Part shown: positions 25,394 to 34,176 of the stretch, in pieces
Numbering within the stretch: the first letter of the stretch is position 1
How the letters are laid out: each line of letters starts with the position of its first letter
Origin: Caproicibacterium lactatifermentans
GTDB taxonomy: Bacteria > Bacillota > Clostridia > Oscillospirales > Acutalibacteraceae
Assembly: GCF_013315815.1 (NCBI RefSeq)
Contig: NZ_CP046051.1
Location: forward strand, 62,001-126,000
Length of the DNA: 64,000 nucleotides
Direction of reading: 5' to 3'
Notes under the pieces: model-generated
What the model was told of the DNA's origin: nothing
The model's input: only the letters and a program-made list of their open reading frames with translations
Databases searched by the model: none
Made by a program: the position numbers and the translations under genes

Positions 25394-26863
25394 ATGGTAG
25401 ATGCAAAAAACATTGAAAACGCTCCCCAAAAGAAAAAGGGAGCAAGGGCAGGGGTTCAGAAGTTTGGTGAATTCCTTGCCGGAATGGTGATGCCGAACAT
25501 CGGCGCGTTTATCGCATGGGGCCTTATAACGGCCCTGTTCATTCCAACTGGGTGGATTCCCAACGCAACGCTCAACAAGCTGCAGGCGCCAATGATTACA
25601 TATTTGCTGCCGCTGCTGATTGGGTACACGGGCGGCCATATCGTGTATGGCAAGCGTGGCGCTGTGGTGGGTGCCATTGCGACCATGGGTGTCATTGTTG
25701 GTTCTTCGGTGACCATGTTCCTTGGCGCTATGATTATTGGTCCGTTCAGTGCGTTTGTTGTAAAACAGTTCGACCGGCTGACAGAAGGAAAAGTTAAGGC
25801 AGGATTTGAAATGCTGGTTAATACCTTTTCTGCCGGCATTATCGGCGGCGCGATTGCAATTCTCGGGTTCCTTGCGATTGGACCGGTGGTTAGTGCGCTG
25901 ACGATTGCCCTCGGCAACGGCGCTATGTGGATTACCAAGGCCAAAATTTTGCCGCTCATTGCAACAGTGGTGGAACCTGGCAAAATTTTATTTCTCAATA
26001 ATGCCATTAATCACGGAATCTTTGACCCGGTTGGCATTTCACAGGTGAAACAGTTTGGCAAGTCTATCTTCTTCCTGCTGGAGTCTGACCCTGGTCCTGG
26101 ACTGGGTGTACTGCTTGCTTATTGGATTTTCGGTAAAGGTAAGGTCAAAAGTTCTGCCCCTGGTGCCGTTATCATTGAGTTCCTCGGCGGCATCCATGAG
26201 ATTTATTTCCCCTATGTACTTATGAACCCGCTGCTTCTGCTCTCCGTTATTTTCGGGGGCATGTCGGCTGACTTTGTGTTTGTCATTACCGGAGCAGGTC
26301 TGGTCGCTTCTCCGTCCCCCGGAAGCATCATTGCAGAAATTGCAATGTGCCCGAAAGGAGGCATTCTGCCGGTGCTGGCAGGAATCCTGACAGGTACGGT
26401 TGTTTCGCTGCTGATTTCCATACCGATTGTTAAGCGCGCTAGTGCCAAAGACGCGGATAATGCAGCTTTTGATGATGCGCGGAAGAAAATGAATGTAATG
26501 AAGGCAGAAGGAAAAGATACGGAAACAATGGATACACAGGCAGCGGTGGAGCCGGCTGCTGTTGGCGAAATTCCCAGCGTCATTGTTTTTGCCTGCGATG
26601 CTGGAATGGGCTCTTCTGCTATGGGAGAAACCATTCTCCGCAAAAAGCTGCAGGGGGCTGGAATTGACATTACGGTACACCATGCGCCTGTCAGTGAAAT
26701 CCCACAGGATGCACAGGTGGTGTTTACACAGGTGAGCTTAGCGGACCGCGCGCGTCAGGTCGTCCCGCATGCCGAGATACGAACTGTGGACAACTTCTTG
26801 GATAGTGCGCCATATGACGCCTATATTGCTTCCCTAAAGAAAGCAATCGCACAGCAGAAATAA
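25394..26863 (+). CDS. mtlA: PTS mannitol-type transporter subunit IICB
   Basis: Membrane permease and phosphotransferase, 489 residues. Residues 15-345 are the EIIC domain with eight or more helices, including the GGIHEIYFPYVLM motif typical of mannitol EIIC. Residues 385-489 are the EIIB domain with phospho-Cys401 in ACDAGMGSSAMG. The EIIA domain is absent and encoded separately as mtlF (29021). ATG start after AGGAGGAG. First gene of a seven-gene operon. Mannitol is the most likely substrate; another hexitol is possible given the unusual downstream dehydrogenase. Confidence 0.93.
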   Translation: MVDAKNIENAPQKKKGARAGVQKFGEFLAGMVMPNIGAFIAWGLITALFIPTGWIPNATLNKLQAPMITYLLPLLIGYTGGHIVYGKRGAVVGAIATMGVIVGSSVTMFLGAMIIGPFSAFVVKQFDRLTEGKVKAGFEMLVNTFSAGIIGGAIAILGFLAIGPVVSALTIALGNGAMWITKAKILPLIATVVEPGKILFLNNAINHGIFDPVGISQVKQFGKSIFFLLESDPGPGLGVLLAYWIFGKGKVKSSAPGAVIIEFLGGIHEIYFPYVLMNPLLLLSVIFGGMSADFVFVITGAGLVASPSPGSIIAEIAMCPKGGILPVLAGILTGTVVSLLISIPIVKRASAKDADNAAFDDARKKMNVMKAEGKDTETMDTQAAVEPAAVGEIPSVIVFACDAGMGSSAMGETILRKKLQGAGIDITVHHAPVSEIPQDAQVVFTQVSLADRARQVVPHAEIRTVDNFLDSAPYDAYIASLKKAIAQQK

Positions 26864-26961
26864 GCAAGGGAAAGATGAGGGGGACGGCATACAGAAAGGA
26901 ATGCTGCCTCCTTTCCTCTGCTTATAGAAAAATAGCAGTCAACCGGAAAAGAGGTGGAAAA

Positions 26962-29016
26962 ATGAAAGAGCTCTCAGCCCGGCAGAAGCTGATGCTTCGG
27001 CTGCTAATGGAACCAAATGGTATGGAGATTGGTGCACTGGCCCGGAGAATGGAAATCAGCGAGCGTACTGTATTCCGCGAAATGTCAGCTATCAATGATG
27101 TTTTGGAGGAAAAGATGGTTCGCATTGCAGTAAGCAGGTCTGTTTTAAAAGTGGAGGCTGGACCGAAGCAGAGGAAAGAATTAGCGCAGATGCTGCAGGA
27201 TATTCCACGGCGTATGCTTTTAACACCGCGGCAGAGAATGCTGTTTATCTCGGCACAGCTGCTTCTGACAGATGAGGCGTATAAATCAGCTTTTTTCAGT
27301 TATCAGCTGCATATTACGGCGGGTACGGTCAGCCTGTATATGAATCGCATTGCCCAGTGGATGAAACAGAAAGGATTAACGCTTAACCGAGAATGCCGGT
27401 GCGGATTGAAAGTGGAAGGTACGGAATGGAACAAGCGCAACACACTGGTGACACTTATTTATGAGTATAAGCCGGTCAATAAGATTTTAGCCCATATTTA
27501 CGGTGTTGACAGTGACCCAGTTCAGCAATTTTTCTTTCATGCTTTGTTTGGCACAGCTGTTATACAAATATCGCGGGATATTCTAAATCTGGTTTCACAG
27601 GAGCAGACGGACGATATTTTATACCTAACTTCCTTACTGCATACGATGATTTCCGTGAAAAGTATGGCGGACGGCCGGCCTATTTCTTTGCCGCGGAAAC
27701 TGACACAAAGATTCCTGTCGAACGGCGGTGAATCTTTTGATTGGCAAGTACGAGCAATCCTACAGCAAAGGGAAATCCCAGCCTCAGCGGATGAGATTGT
27801 TTATATTGCGCTTCATCTGCCAGGGAAATGTCTTTCTAATAATGAAGAGGAGATTCTGCAGGGCTATGACGTAAAAGCGGATAATCTTGCGAAAGAAGTT
27901 CTGTATGAAGTAGGAAAAAATTTAGGCGTGGATACAGAAATTAGTGGTCGGCTGCGAAGAGGTTTGTCACATGACATTACACTGGCTGTTTATCGCGCGA
28001 ACATGGGAATACAAGTAAAAAATGAACTGCTGCCGCAGGTGATGCAGCACTATGGGCGCCTTTATCAGGCAGTCAGCAGAGCGTGCAAATTGGTATTTTT
28101 AAAATATAATTTGTGCTTTCCAGCTGATGAAGTCGGTTTTCTGACGATGGAAATCGGCAACGCACTGGAAACGCGGGCTTATTTGGAAAAGAATCTCTCC
28201 ATTTTGATTATTTGTCCAAACGGTTTGTTTGCTTCCCACATTCTTTATGACAAGGTAAAAGGAATCGTCCGTGCCAGTGACAAAATCGAAGTGGCATCGT
28301 TGAAAGAATGGTCAGAAAGCACACAACACTATGACTTGGTCTTATCAACCGTTGAAATAGAGCCACGCGAGGGACAAAACATTTTGGTTGTTTCACAGTT
28401 CCTAAATAATCAGGATATTACGCGTATTCATACATGTGTAGACCGCATTCGCAGCCAAACGGATTATTCACTTCAGAAAAGGCCTGCCGCTGACAATCAA
28501 CCGATAGAAACAGCGGAAGAAAAGAAACTGATTTTCGAGATGGTCGACTCCCTGCAGCTGGAGAAAATACCCAAAGAACCATTTGAGCAGATGGTCGACC
28601 GTATTGCTGCCGAGCTTTTTCGGCAGCACAGAATTGCAGACCCAAAAGAAATCACCCATTTGATTTTGCAGAGAGAAAAGACCGGCAGTATTGTTGTACC
28701 ACAGACAAAGGTGTCCCTGCTGCATGTCCGTTCAGACTTAGTTCACTCCCCATTTGTTGGTGTATACCGCATTGCGGAGGGAGAAATATGTATGCGGGGT
28801 GTCGGATTCGTATGGGAACCGGTAAATACGTTTTTGGTTATGTTGGCACGGTCCAGCGAAACAGCATCTGTACTTGAAAAAATGGGGCGCATGAGTGTGG
28901 CGCTGATTGAAGATAAAACCTTTCCCAAAATGCTGCGCACGGGCACATTGGGGGAACTGAAGACAAAACTGTGCTGTATTTTGACGCAGCCAGCGGACAC
29001 TGAAAGGAGCGAATAA
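26962..29016 (+). CDS. mtlR: Mannitol operon transcriptional activator MtlR-like (PRD regulator)
   Basis: Multidomain regulator of 684 residues. The start is the ATG at 26962 (MKELSARQKL) after GAGGTGG; the upstream frame extension lacks a ribosome site. Order: winged helix and Mga-like helix-turn-helix (about 1-170, ARRMEISERTVFREM), two PRDs with conserved His (around LLHTMI and YIALHLP, then GLSHDI and EVGFLTMEI), an EIIB-Gat-like domain with Cys in LIICPNGLFAS, and an EIIA-like C-terminal domain with His in DLVHSPFVGVY. Phosphorylation by HPr and EII components should set activity. The mtlA-mtlR-mtlF order is that of Bacillus-type mtlARFD operons. Confidence 0.9.
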   Translation: MKELSARQKLMLRLLMEPNGMEIGALARRMEISERTVFREMSAINDVLEEKMVRIAVSRSVLKVEAGPKQRKELAQMLQDIPRRMLLTPRQRMLFISAQLLLTDEAYKSAFFSYQLHITAGTVSLYMNRIAQWMKQKGLTLNRECRCGLKVEGTEWNKRNTLVTLIYEYKPVNKILAHIYGVDSDPVQQFFFHALFGTAVIQISRDILNLVSQEQTDDILYLTSLLHTMISVKSMADGRPISLPRKLTQRFLSNGGESFDWQVRAILQQREIPASADEIVYIALHLPGKCLSNNEEEILQGYDVKADNLAKEVLYEVGKNLGVDTEISGRLRRGLSHDITLAVYRANMGIQVKNELLPQVMQHYGRLYQAVSRACKLVFLKYNLCFPADEVGFLTMEIGNALETRAYLEKNLSILIICPNGLFASHILYDKVKGIVRASDKIEVASLKEWSESTQHYDLVLSTVEIEPREGQNILVVSQFLNNQDITRIHTCVDRIRSQTDYSLQKRPAADNQPIETAEEKKLIFEMVDSLQLEKIPKEPFEQMVDRIAAELFRQHRIADPKEITHLILQREKTGSIVVPQTKVSLLHVRSDLVHSPFVGVYRIAEGEICMRGVGFVWEPVNTFLVMLARSSETASVLEKMGRMSVALIEDKTFPKMLRTGTLGELKTKLCCILTQPADTERSE

Positions 29017-29020
29017 GGTT

Positions 29021-29461
29021 ATGGCAGCAGAGGTTTTGCAGCTGAGGAATATTGTAATCGGACAAAAAACGGAAAGCAAACAGCGGGCAATCGAGCGCGT
29101 TGGACAAATGCTGGTAGACAGCGGCTATGTTACTCCCAGATATATTGGGGGCATGAAGAAACGGGAAGAGGAGTTTACAACCTATATTGGCGGAGGAATT
29201 GCGATTCCGCATGGTGTCAATGAATATAAGAAAGAGATTCTTTCCACAGGCCTTGCTGTGGTACAGTACCCGCAAGGCGTGATATTCGGCAAGGATAAAA
29301 TTGCTTATCTGGTCATTGGTATCGCCGGAAAAGGTGATGAACACTTGGACTTGTTGACAAAAATCGCACTGACTGTGCAGGACACCAAAAATATTGAGTG
29401 CCTGCGCTGTGCGAAAACACCGCAGGAAATTCTGGATATTATCAACGAGGGCAGTAAGTAA
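29021..29461 (+). CDS. mtlF: PTS mannitol-type EIIA component
   Basis: Cytoplasmic phosphocarrier of 146 residues that passes phosphate from HPr to the EIIB cysteine of MtlA. The active His is His64 in GGGIAIPHGVNEYK, and the C-terminal EIIA pattern ends NIECLRCAKTPQEIL. It starts four bases after the mtlR stop, with AAAGGAG inside the end of mtlR, and ptsH follows 28 bases later. Confidence 0.93.
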   Translation: MAAEVLQLRNIVIGQKTESKQRAIERVGQMLVDSGYVTPRYIGGMKKREEEFTTYIGGGIAIPHGVNEYKKEILSTGLAVVQYPQGVIFGKDKIAYLVIGIAGKGDEHLDLLTKIALTVQDTKNIECLRCAKTPQEILDIINEGSK

Positions 29462-29489
29462 ACAGAAAAGAAAGGAAGGCACTGCGATT

Positions 29490-29756
29490 ATGATACAAAA
29501 GACATTTACACTGCACAGCCAGTACGGGTTTCATCTGCGTCCGGCACAAGTAATGGTGGAGACGATGACACCGTTTGCTTCAGATATCCATATTCAGACA
29601 GGAAATGATTCCGAAGCGGATGCTAAAAGTCTGCTGGGCCTGATGAGTTTGGGATTGGCAGACAGACAGAGCGTGCAAGTGGAAATCAGCGGAAGCGATG
29701 AAGCGGAGGCCATGTCTGCAATGGAGCAGCTGTTCCAGACAAATTTCGGCGAATAA
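29490..29756 (+). CDS. ptsH: Phosphocarrier protein HPr
   Basis: HPr of 88 residues (start ATG at 29490 after AAGGAAGG). The catalytic site GFHLRPA has His15, with Leu where Ala or Thr is usual. The regulatory serine is Ser47 in AKSLLGLMSLG, so regulation by HPr kinase is possible. It is encoded inside the mannitol-type operon with enzyme I directly downstream, which makes the operon a complete phosphorelay. Confidence 0.94.
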   Translation: MIQKTFTLHSQYGFHLRPAQVMVETMTPFASDIHIQTGNDSEADAKSLLGLMSLGLADRQSVQVEISGSDEAEAMSAMEQLFQTNFGE

Positions 29757-29779
29757 ACCATCGGCGAGGTGTGAGAAGA

Positions 29780-31516
29780 ATGAAAGAAAAAATCTATCAC
29801 GGAATCGGTGTTTCTGAGGGAATCCGTGTTGGAAAGGCGCTGGTGTATGGCAGCAGGGTCCTGCCCCATGCGGACCGGACCATTACAGCGGAAGAAGTAC
29901 CGGCGGAACTGGAACGCCTGCAAAACGCTGTTGAACAGGCGAAAAAAGAAGTGGACCGGCTTATTGTCTGCGCTTCATCTCAGCTGAAAGGAACTGAAGC
30001 GGAGGTCATTCGGGGACAAAAAACCTTTTTGTCGGACCCGGCTTTCTGCCCGGCGATGAAAAAACTGGTGAAAGAGAAACAATACGCACCAGAAAAAGCC
30101 GTCCGAGCCGTCACGGAACAGTATGCTTCTTTATTTGCAAATATGGACAACGCGTATATGCGGGAACGTGCCGCAGATGTACGGGACGCTGGCCGGCGTC
30201 TGCTGCGGTACCTTACGGGCAGTGAAACAGTGCATTTAAAACATCTGACCGAGCCGGTTATCCTGGTCGCAGACGACCTCTCGCCGTCCGACACCATTCA
30301 GTTTGACCGCAGCTGTATCCTTGCATTTGCCACACAGAAAGGGGGAAAAACCTCCCACACCTCTATTTTTGCGAAGTCGCTGGGCATTCCAGCCATAGTT
30401 GGAATCCCAAATTTACTGGAGCAGATAAAAACCGGAGATACGGTGATTCTAGATGGACAGCAAGGAACTTTTACGTTGTCACCGACCCCACAAACTACTG
30501 AGGTCTATTCCGCAAGAATAAAAAGAGAGGAGGAGAGAAAAGAGCGGTATATGCAGGCATCCAGACAGAATGCACACACCTTGGACGGAAAGCGCATAGT
30601 TGCCGCAGCCAATATCGGTTCGGCCGCGGATGCGCAGAATTCACTTGCAATGGGTGCAGAAGGCGCAGGCTTGTTCCGTACAGAACAGATGTATTTGTCC
30701 CGCAGTTCTGCCCCGACAGAGGAAGAACAGTTTGCCGTTTATAAGAAGGTAGCAAAAATTTATGGCCACCGGCGCGTGATTGTGCGTACACTGGATATCG
30801 GTGGCGATAAAGAAGTAGATTATTTGGGAATTGCCAAGGAAAGCAATCCGTTTCTTGGTTGCCGCGCCATTCGCTACTGTTTAAGGAACGAGCATGTTTT
30901 TCTTACACAGTTGCGGGCCATTTTAAGGGCTTCTGTTTATGGCAGCATTGCGGTTATGTTCCCTATGATTTCCGGCCTGCAGGAACTACGGCGGGCAAAG
31001 GATATGCTGCAAAAAGCAAAAGAACAGCTGAAGGCATTGCACCTGCCATTTGATGAGTCCATTCCAGTTGGAATTATGGTAGAAGTTCCTGCCGCGGCTA
31101 TTATGTCGGATATTCTTGCAAAAGAAGTTGACTTTTTCAGTATCGGTACAAACGATTTGGTGCAGTATACATTGGCAGTGGACCGTGGAAACGAGACCAT
31201 ATCCTATTTATATGATTATTTTGACCCGGCAGTTATTCGTCTGATACAGCATACTTCACAGGCTGCGCACACAGCCGGCATTCCACTGGGTATGTGTGGT
31301 GCCATGGCGGGAGACCCGCTGGCAGTACCGTTACTAGTGGGGCTGGGACTGAATGAATTGAGTATGCCGGCCGGGTCGCTTCCACAGGTAAAGTATTTGA
31401 TGGGCCGGCTGTCAGCAGGCAGCTGCCGCCGCTTGACTGAGCAGGTGATGTCCTGCCGCACCGCACAGCAGGTACGACTGGTCCTGCAGGACTATCAGAA
31501 TAAAAACAAAGAATGA
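29780..31516 (+). CDS. ptsI: Phosphoenolpyruvate-protein phosphotransferase (PTS enzyme I)
   Basis: First enzyme of the PTS, autophosphorylated by PEP and donor to HPr. 578 residues from the ATG at 29780 (MKEKIYHGIG); a GTG nine bases upstream is less likely. The phospho-His motif is GGKTSHTSIFAKSLGIPA. The C-terminal PEP-binding barrel has GLFRTEQMYL, MFPMISGLQEL, GIMVEVPAAA and the Cys motif GMCGAMAGDP. Full length and intact. Adjacent to ptsH. Confidence 0.96.
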   Translation: MKEKIYHGIGVSEGIRVGKALVYGSRVLPHADRTITAEEVPAELERLQNAVEQAKKEVDRLIVCASSQLKGTEAEVIRGQKTFLSDPAFCPAMKKLVKEKQYAPEKAVRAVTEQYASLFANMDNAYMRERAADVRDAGRRLLRYLTGSETVHLKHLTEPVILVADDLSPSDTIQFDRSCILAFATQKGGKTSHTSIFAKSLGIPAIVGIPNLLEQIKTGDTVILDGQQGTFTLSPTPQTTEVYSARIKREEERKERYMQASRQNAHTLDGKRIVAAANIGSAADAQNSLAMGAEGAGLFRTEQMYLSRSSAPTEEEQFAVYKKVAKIYGHRRVIVRTLDIGGDKEVDYLGIAKESNPFLGCRAIRYCLRNEHVFLTQLRAILRASVYGSIAVMFPMISGLQELRRAKDMLQKAKEQLKALHLPFDESIPVGIMVEVPAAAIMSDILAKEVDFFSIGTNDLVQYTLAVDRGNETISYLYDYFDPAVIRLIQHTSQAAHTAGIPLGMCGAMAGDPLAVPLLVGLGLNELSMPAGSLPQVKYLMGRLSAGSCRRLTEQVMSCRTAQQVRLVLQDYQNKNKE

Positions 31517-31595
31517 TTCTGTTGGTCTTTTATAAAAGAAGAAAAAATAATGAAAAACAGACATCTGGTGTCTTTTAAATGGAGGCTGCTTGCAC

Positions 31596-32531
31596 ATGCT
31601 GTATACTGTAACCGTTAATCCGGCTTTGGACAAGACCGTGGAAATTCCGAATTTCTCCGTGGGGGAAGTAAACCGCATTCAGACCATGCGTGCTGATGTC
31701 GGCGGCAAGGGAATTAATGTTTCCAAATGTATTGCTGTGTTGGGCGGTGATACCACCGCATTGGCATTGCTGGGTGGCAGCGTGGGGAAAGGGATGCTTG
31801 CTTTCCTGCAGCAGCAGCCCCATATAGAGCCGCTGTCAATAGAAACTGCCGGACAAACGCGCACAAACCTGAAAATTATCGACTCGGTGCGCGGTGTGAA
31901 TACCGATATTAACGAACCGGGACCAGCGGTTTCCGGCAGAGAATTTGCGGATTTGCAGAATCTGCTGCTGGAACGTCTGCAGCCGGGGGATATAGTTGTT
32001 TTGGCCGGCAGCCTGCCGACAGAGGCGCCCGTTTCCCTTTATCGGGACTGGGCGGTGCGCTGCAAACAGGAAGGCGCGCAGGTTTTTCTGGATGCAGACG
32101 GTGAACCACTGAAACTGGGAGTGGAAGCAAAACCAGACCTTATCAAGCCAAACAAAGAAGAACTGGAGGCACTGGTGGGGACACATCTGCTGGGTGAAAA
32201 GGATATTCTGCGTGCGGCACGAATGCTGATGAAACATGGTGTCGGCCGTGTTGTGGTTTCACTGGGCAGCGACGGTGCACTGTTCTGTTCATCGGAAAGC
32301 ACGCTGCGGGCTTCTGCCCTGCAGGTGCCGGTAAAGAGCACAGTTGGCGCCGGCGATTCTATGGTTGCGGCACTGGCCTATGGTTCCATGCAGAGAATGA
32401 GCTGGGAAGAACAGGCGAAGCTGTCGGTAGCCTTCAGTGCGGCCAGCGTTATGTGTGACGGCACGCAGGCTCCGGAACTGAAAACAGTCAAGAAATTATA
32501 TAAAAAAGTTGTCATTACGGAGGTAGCATAA
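31596..32531 (+). CDS. fruK: 1-phosphofructokinase (PfkB family)
   Basis: Sugar-phosphate kinase of 311 residues. It has the family N-terminus (VTVNPALDKT), GGKGINVSK and the C-terminal motif TVGAGDS with the catalytic Asp. The start is the ATG at 31596 with GGAGG 10 bases upstream. The sequence fits the FruK/LacC group, which phosphorylates fructose-1-phosphate or tagatose-6-phosphate. No fructose-specific EII lies beside it. Placed between ptsI and the SorE-like dehydrogenase, it probably acts on the dehydrogenase product. Confidence 0.88.
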   Translation: MLYTVTVNPALDKTVEIPNFSVGEVNRIQTMRADVGGKGINVSKCIAVLGGDTTALALLGGSVGKGMLAFLQQQPHIEPLSIETAGQTRTNLKIIDSVRGVNTDINEPGPAVSGREFADLQNLLLERLQPGDIVVLAGSLPTEAPVSLYRDWAVRCKQEGAQVFLDADGEPLKLGVEAKPDLIKPNKEELEALVGTHLLGEKDILRAARMLMKHGVGRVVVSLGSDGALFCSSESTLRASALQVPVKSTVGAGDSMVAALAYGSMQRMSWEEQAKLSVAFSAASVMCDGTQAPELKTVKKLYKKVVITEVA

Positions 32532-32535
32532 TACA

Positions 32536-33795
32536 ATGAAAACAAGAGCAGTGCGTTTGTACGGCGCAAATGATCTTCGTACAGAAGAATTTGACCTTCC
32601 AGATATTAAAGACGATGAAATCCTTGTGAAAGTTGTTTCTGACAGCATTTGCATGTCTACTTATAAATGCGCGATTCTGGGAAAGGCACATAAGCGTGTG
32701 CCGCAGAATGTGGATACACACCCGACAATTATGGGACATGAATTTGCCGGTGATATTGTCAAGGTCGGCAAAAAACATCAGAATGAATTCCAGCCGGGTA
32801 TGAAATTCGCACAGCAGCCGGCTTTAAACTATAAAGGCACCATGTGGAGCCCGGGATATTCTTATGAATTTTTTGGCGGCGACTGCACATATTGCATCAT
32901 TCCGCCGGAGGTGATGGAGCTGGGCTGCCTGATTCCGTATACCGGCCGTGCTTATTATGAAGCTTCTTTGGCGGAGCCGATGTCGTGCTGCATTGGCGCT
33001 ATGCACGCTTGCTTCCATACAGAAATGGGCAGCTATATACACAGTATGGGAACAAAGGAGAATGGCACCATGGCACTGCTGGCGGCGGCTGGACCAATGG
33101 GTATGGGCGCTGTTGATTATGCACTGCACAGTGGCCGCAACCCCCGTTTGTTGGTGGTTGCTGATATCAGCAAAGAACGTCTGGAGCGCGCATCAAGAAT
33201 GTTTTCTGCGGAGGATGCTGCGAAAATCGGAACGGAAATTCATTTTGTAAATATTGCCGGAGAAGATAATCCAGCGGCTCTGCTGCGGAAGTATGCACCG
33301 GATGGATATGACGATGTGTTTGCCTTTGCGCCGGTCACTTCTGTGTGTGAGCTGGCCTCTGCAGTGCTGGGCCGCGATGGCTGCCTTAATTTCTTTGCAG
33401 GTCCGACAGATAAAAAGTTTTCGGCAAAACTCAACTACTATGATGTCCACTATAATTCGGCCCATGTTATTGGTACAACCGGCGGAAATATGAGCGATTT
33501 AAAGGAATCCCTGCGCCTGTCCTCTGCTGGGCAGACCAATCCTGCCGTGATGGTTACTCATGTTGGAGGTTTGAATGTTGCAGCGGAAACAACATTGAAC
33601 CTGCCGAAAATCCCGGGTGGAAAAAAGCTGATTTATACGCATTTGAATATGCCGTTGACTGCTATTTCAGATTTCCCGAAGATTGGAGAAAAAGACCCAC
33701 GCTTTGCCGCACTGGCAGAGATTACCGAGGCACATAATGGTCTTTGGTGCCCAGAAGCGGAAGAATATCTGCTGAAAAATTGCAAACAGGACTGA
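32536..33795 (+). CDS. Zinc-binding MDR dehydrogenase, sorbose-1-phosphate reductase (SorE)-like
   Basis: Medium-chain dehydrogenase of 419 residues. Probable catalytic zinc ligands are Cys in SICMST, the His/Glu of GHEFAGD, and the Glu of AEPMSCC. The usual four-cysteine structural zinc loop is reduced to GGDCTYC. The Rossmann region contains LAAAGPMGMGAVDYA. Length and motifs resemble L-sorbose-1-phosphate reductase (SorE) more than GatD. GGAGG overlaps the end of fruK, four bases upstream. It occupies the place of mtlD in the operon. I infer that it oxidises the PTS product, hexitol phosphate, to a ketose phosphate; the exact carbon is unknown. Confidence 0.75.
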   Translation: MKTRAVRLYGANDLRTEEFDLPDIKDDEILVKVVSDSICMSTYKCAILGKAHKRVPQNVDTHPTIMGHEFAGDIVKVGKKHQNEFQPGMKFAQQPALNYKGTMWSPGYSYEFFGGDCTYCIIPPEVMELGCLIPYTGRAYYEASLAEPMSCCIGAMHACFHTEMGSYIHSMGTKENGTMALLAAAGPMGMGAVDYALHSGRNPRLLVVADISKERLERASRMFSAEDAAKIGTEIHFVNIAGEDNPAALLRKYAPDGYDDVFAFAPVTSVCELASAVLGRDGCLNFFAGPTDKKFSAKLNYYDVHYNSAHVIGTTGGNMSDLKESLRLSSAGQTNPAVMVTHVGGLNVAAETTLNLPKIPGGKKLIYTHLNMPLTAISDFPKIGEKDPRFAALAEITEAHNGLWCPEAEEYLLKNCKQD

Positions 33796-34010
33796 TTCTG
33801 AAAAGGGAAAATCTGCAGCAGAGCGAACAATACCATATTTTAATGCCGAATCCGGAGAAAGACTCTTATTTATCCCAGGATTCCCATAAACTATATTTAT
33901 CGGAAACACATGCATTGATATTGAGAGTGGACTAACTGCCGGACAGAAAATACATTTTCAAAATTATCAAGTTTTCGCCAGTCAGTTCACTGCCGTTAGA
34001 AATTCCGAAA
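33796..34010. other. Intergenic region after the PTS operon
   Basis: No frame with a ribosome site and no hairpin of note. AT-rich spacer before the terminator at 34011. Confidence 0.4.
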
Positions 34011-34050
34011 GGCACGCGCCTGCTTTCCCTGCAGGAGCGCGCTTTTTTCT
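34011..34050 (+). terminator. Terminator of the PTS operon
   Basis: Arms GCACGCGCCTGC and GCAGGAGCGCGC pair with two mismatches and are followed by TTTTTTCTGTTTT. Confidence 0.65.
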
Positions 34051-34092
34051 GTTTTCGTTTCCTTGAAATACCTTTCCTTTTGAACCGCTCTA

Positions 34093-34101
34093 TGCTATAA
34101 T
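34093..34101 (+). promoter_or_regulatory. Extended -10 promoter of secA
   Basis: TGCTATAAT: perfect TATAAT (34096-34101) with an upstream TG. No good -35. The secA start lies about 75 bases downstream. Confidence 0.5.
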
Positions 34102-34176
34102 CTAAAAGAATGTAGAGATTTTGAATGTAAATATTTAGGAAATTATAGTTCTTAATAACCGCTATGAGGTGAAGAT

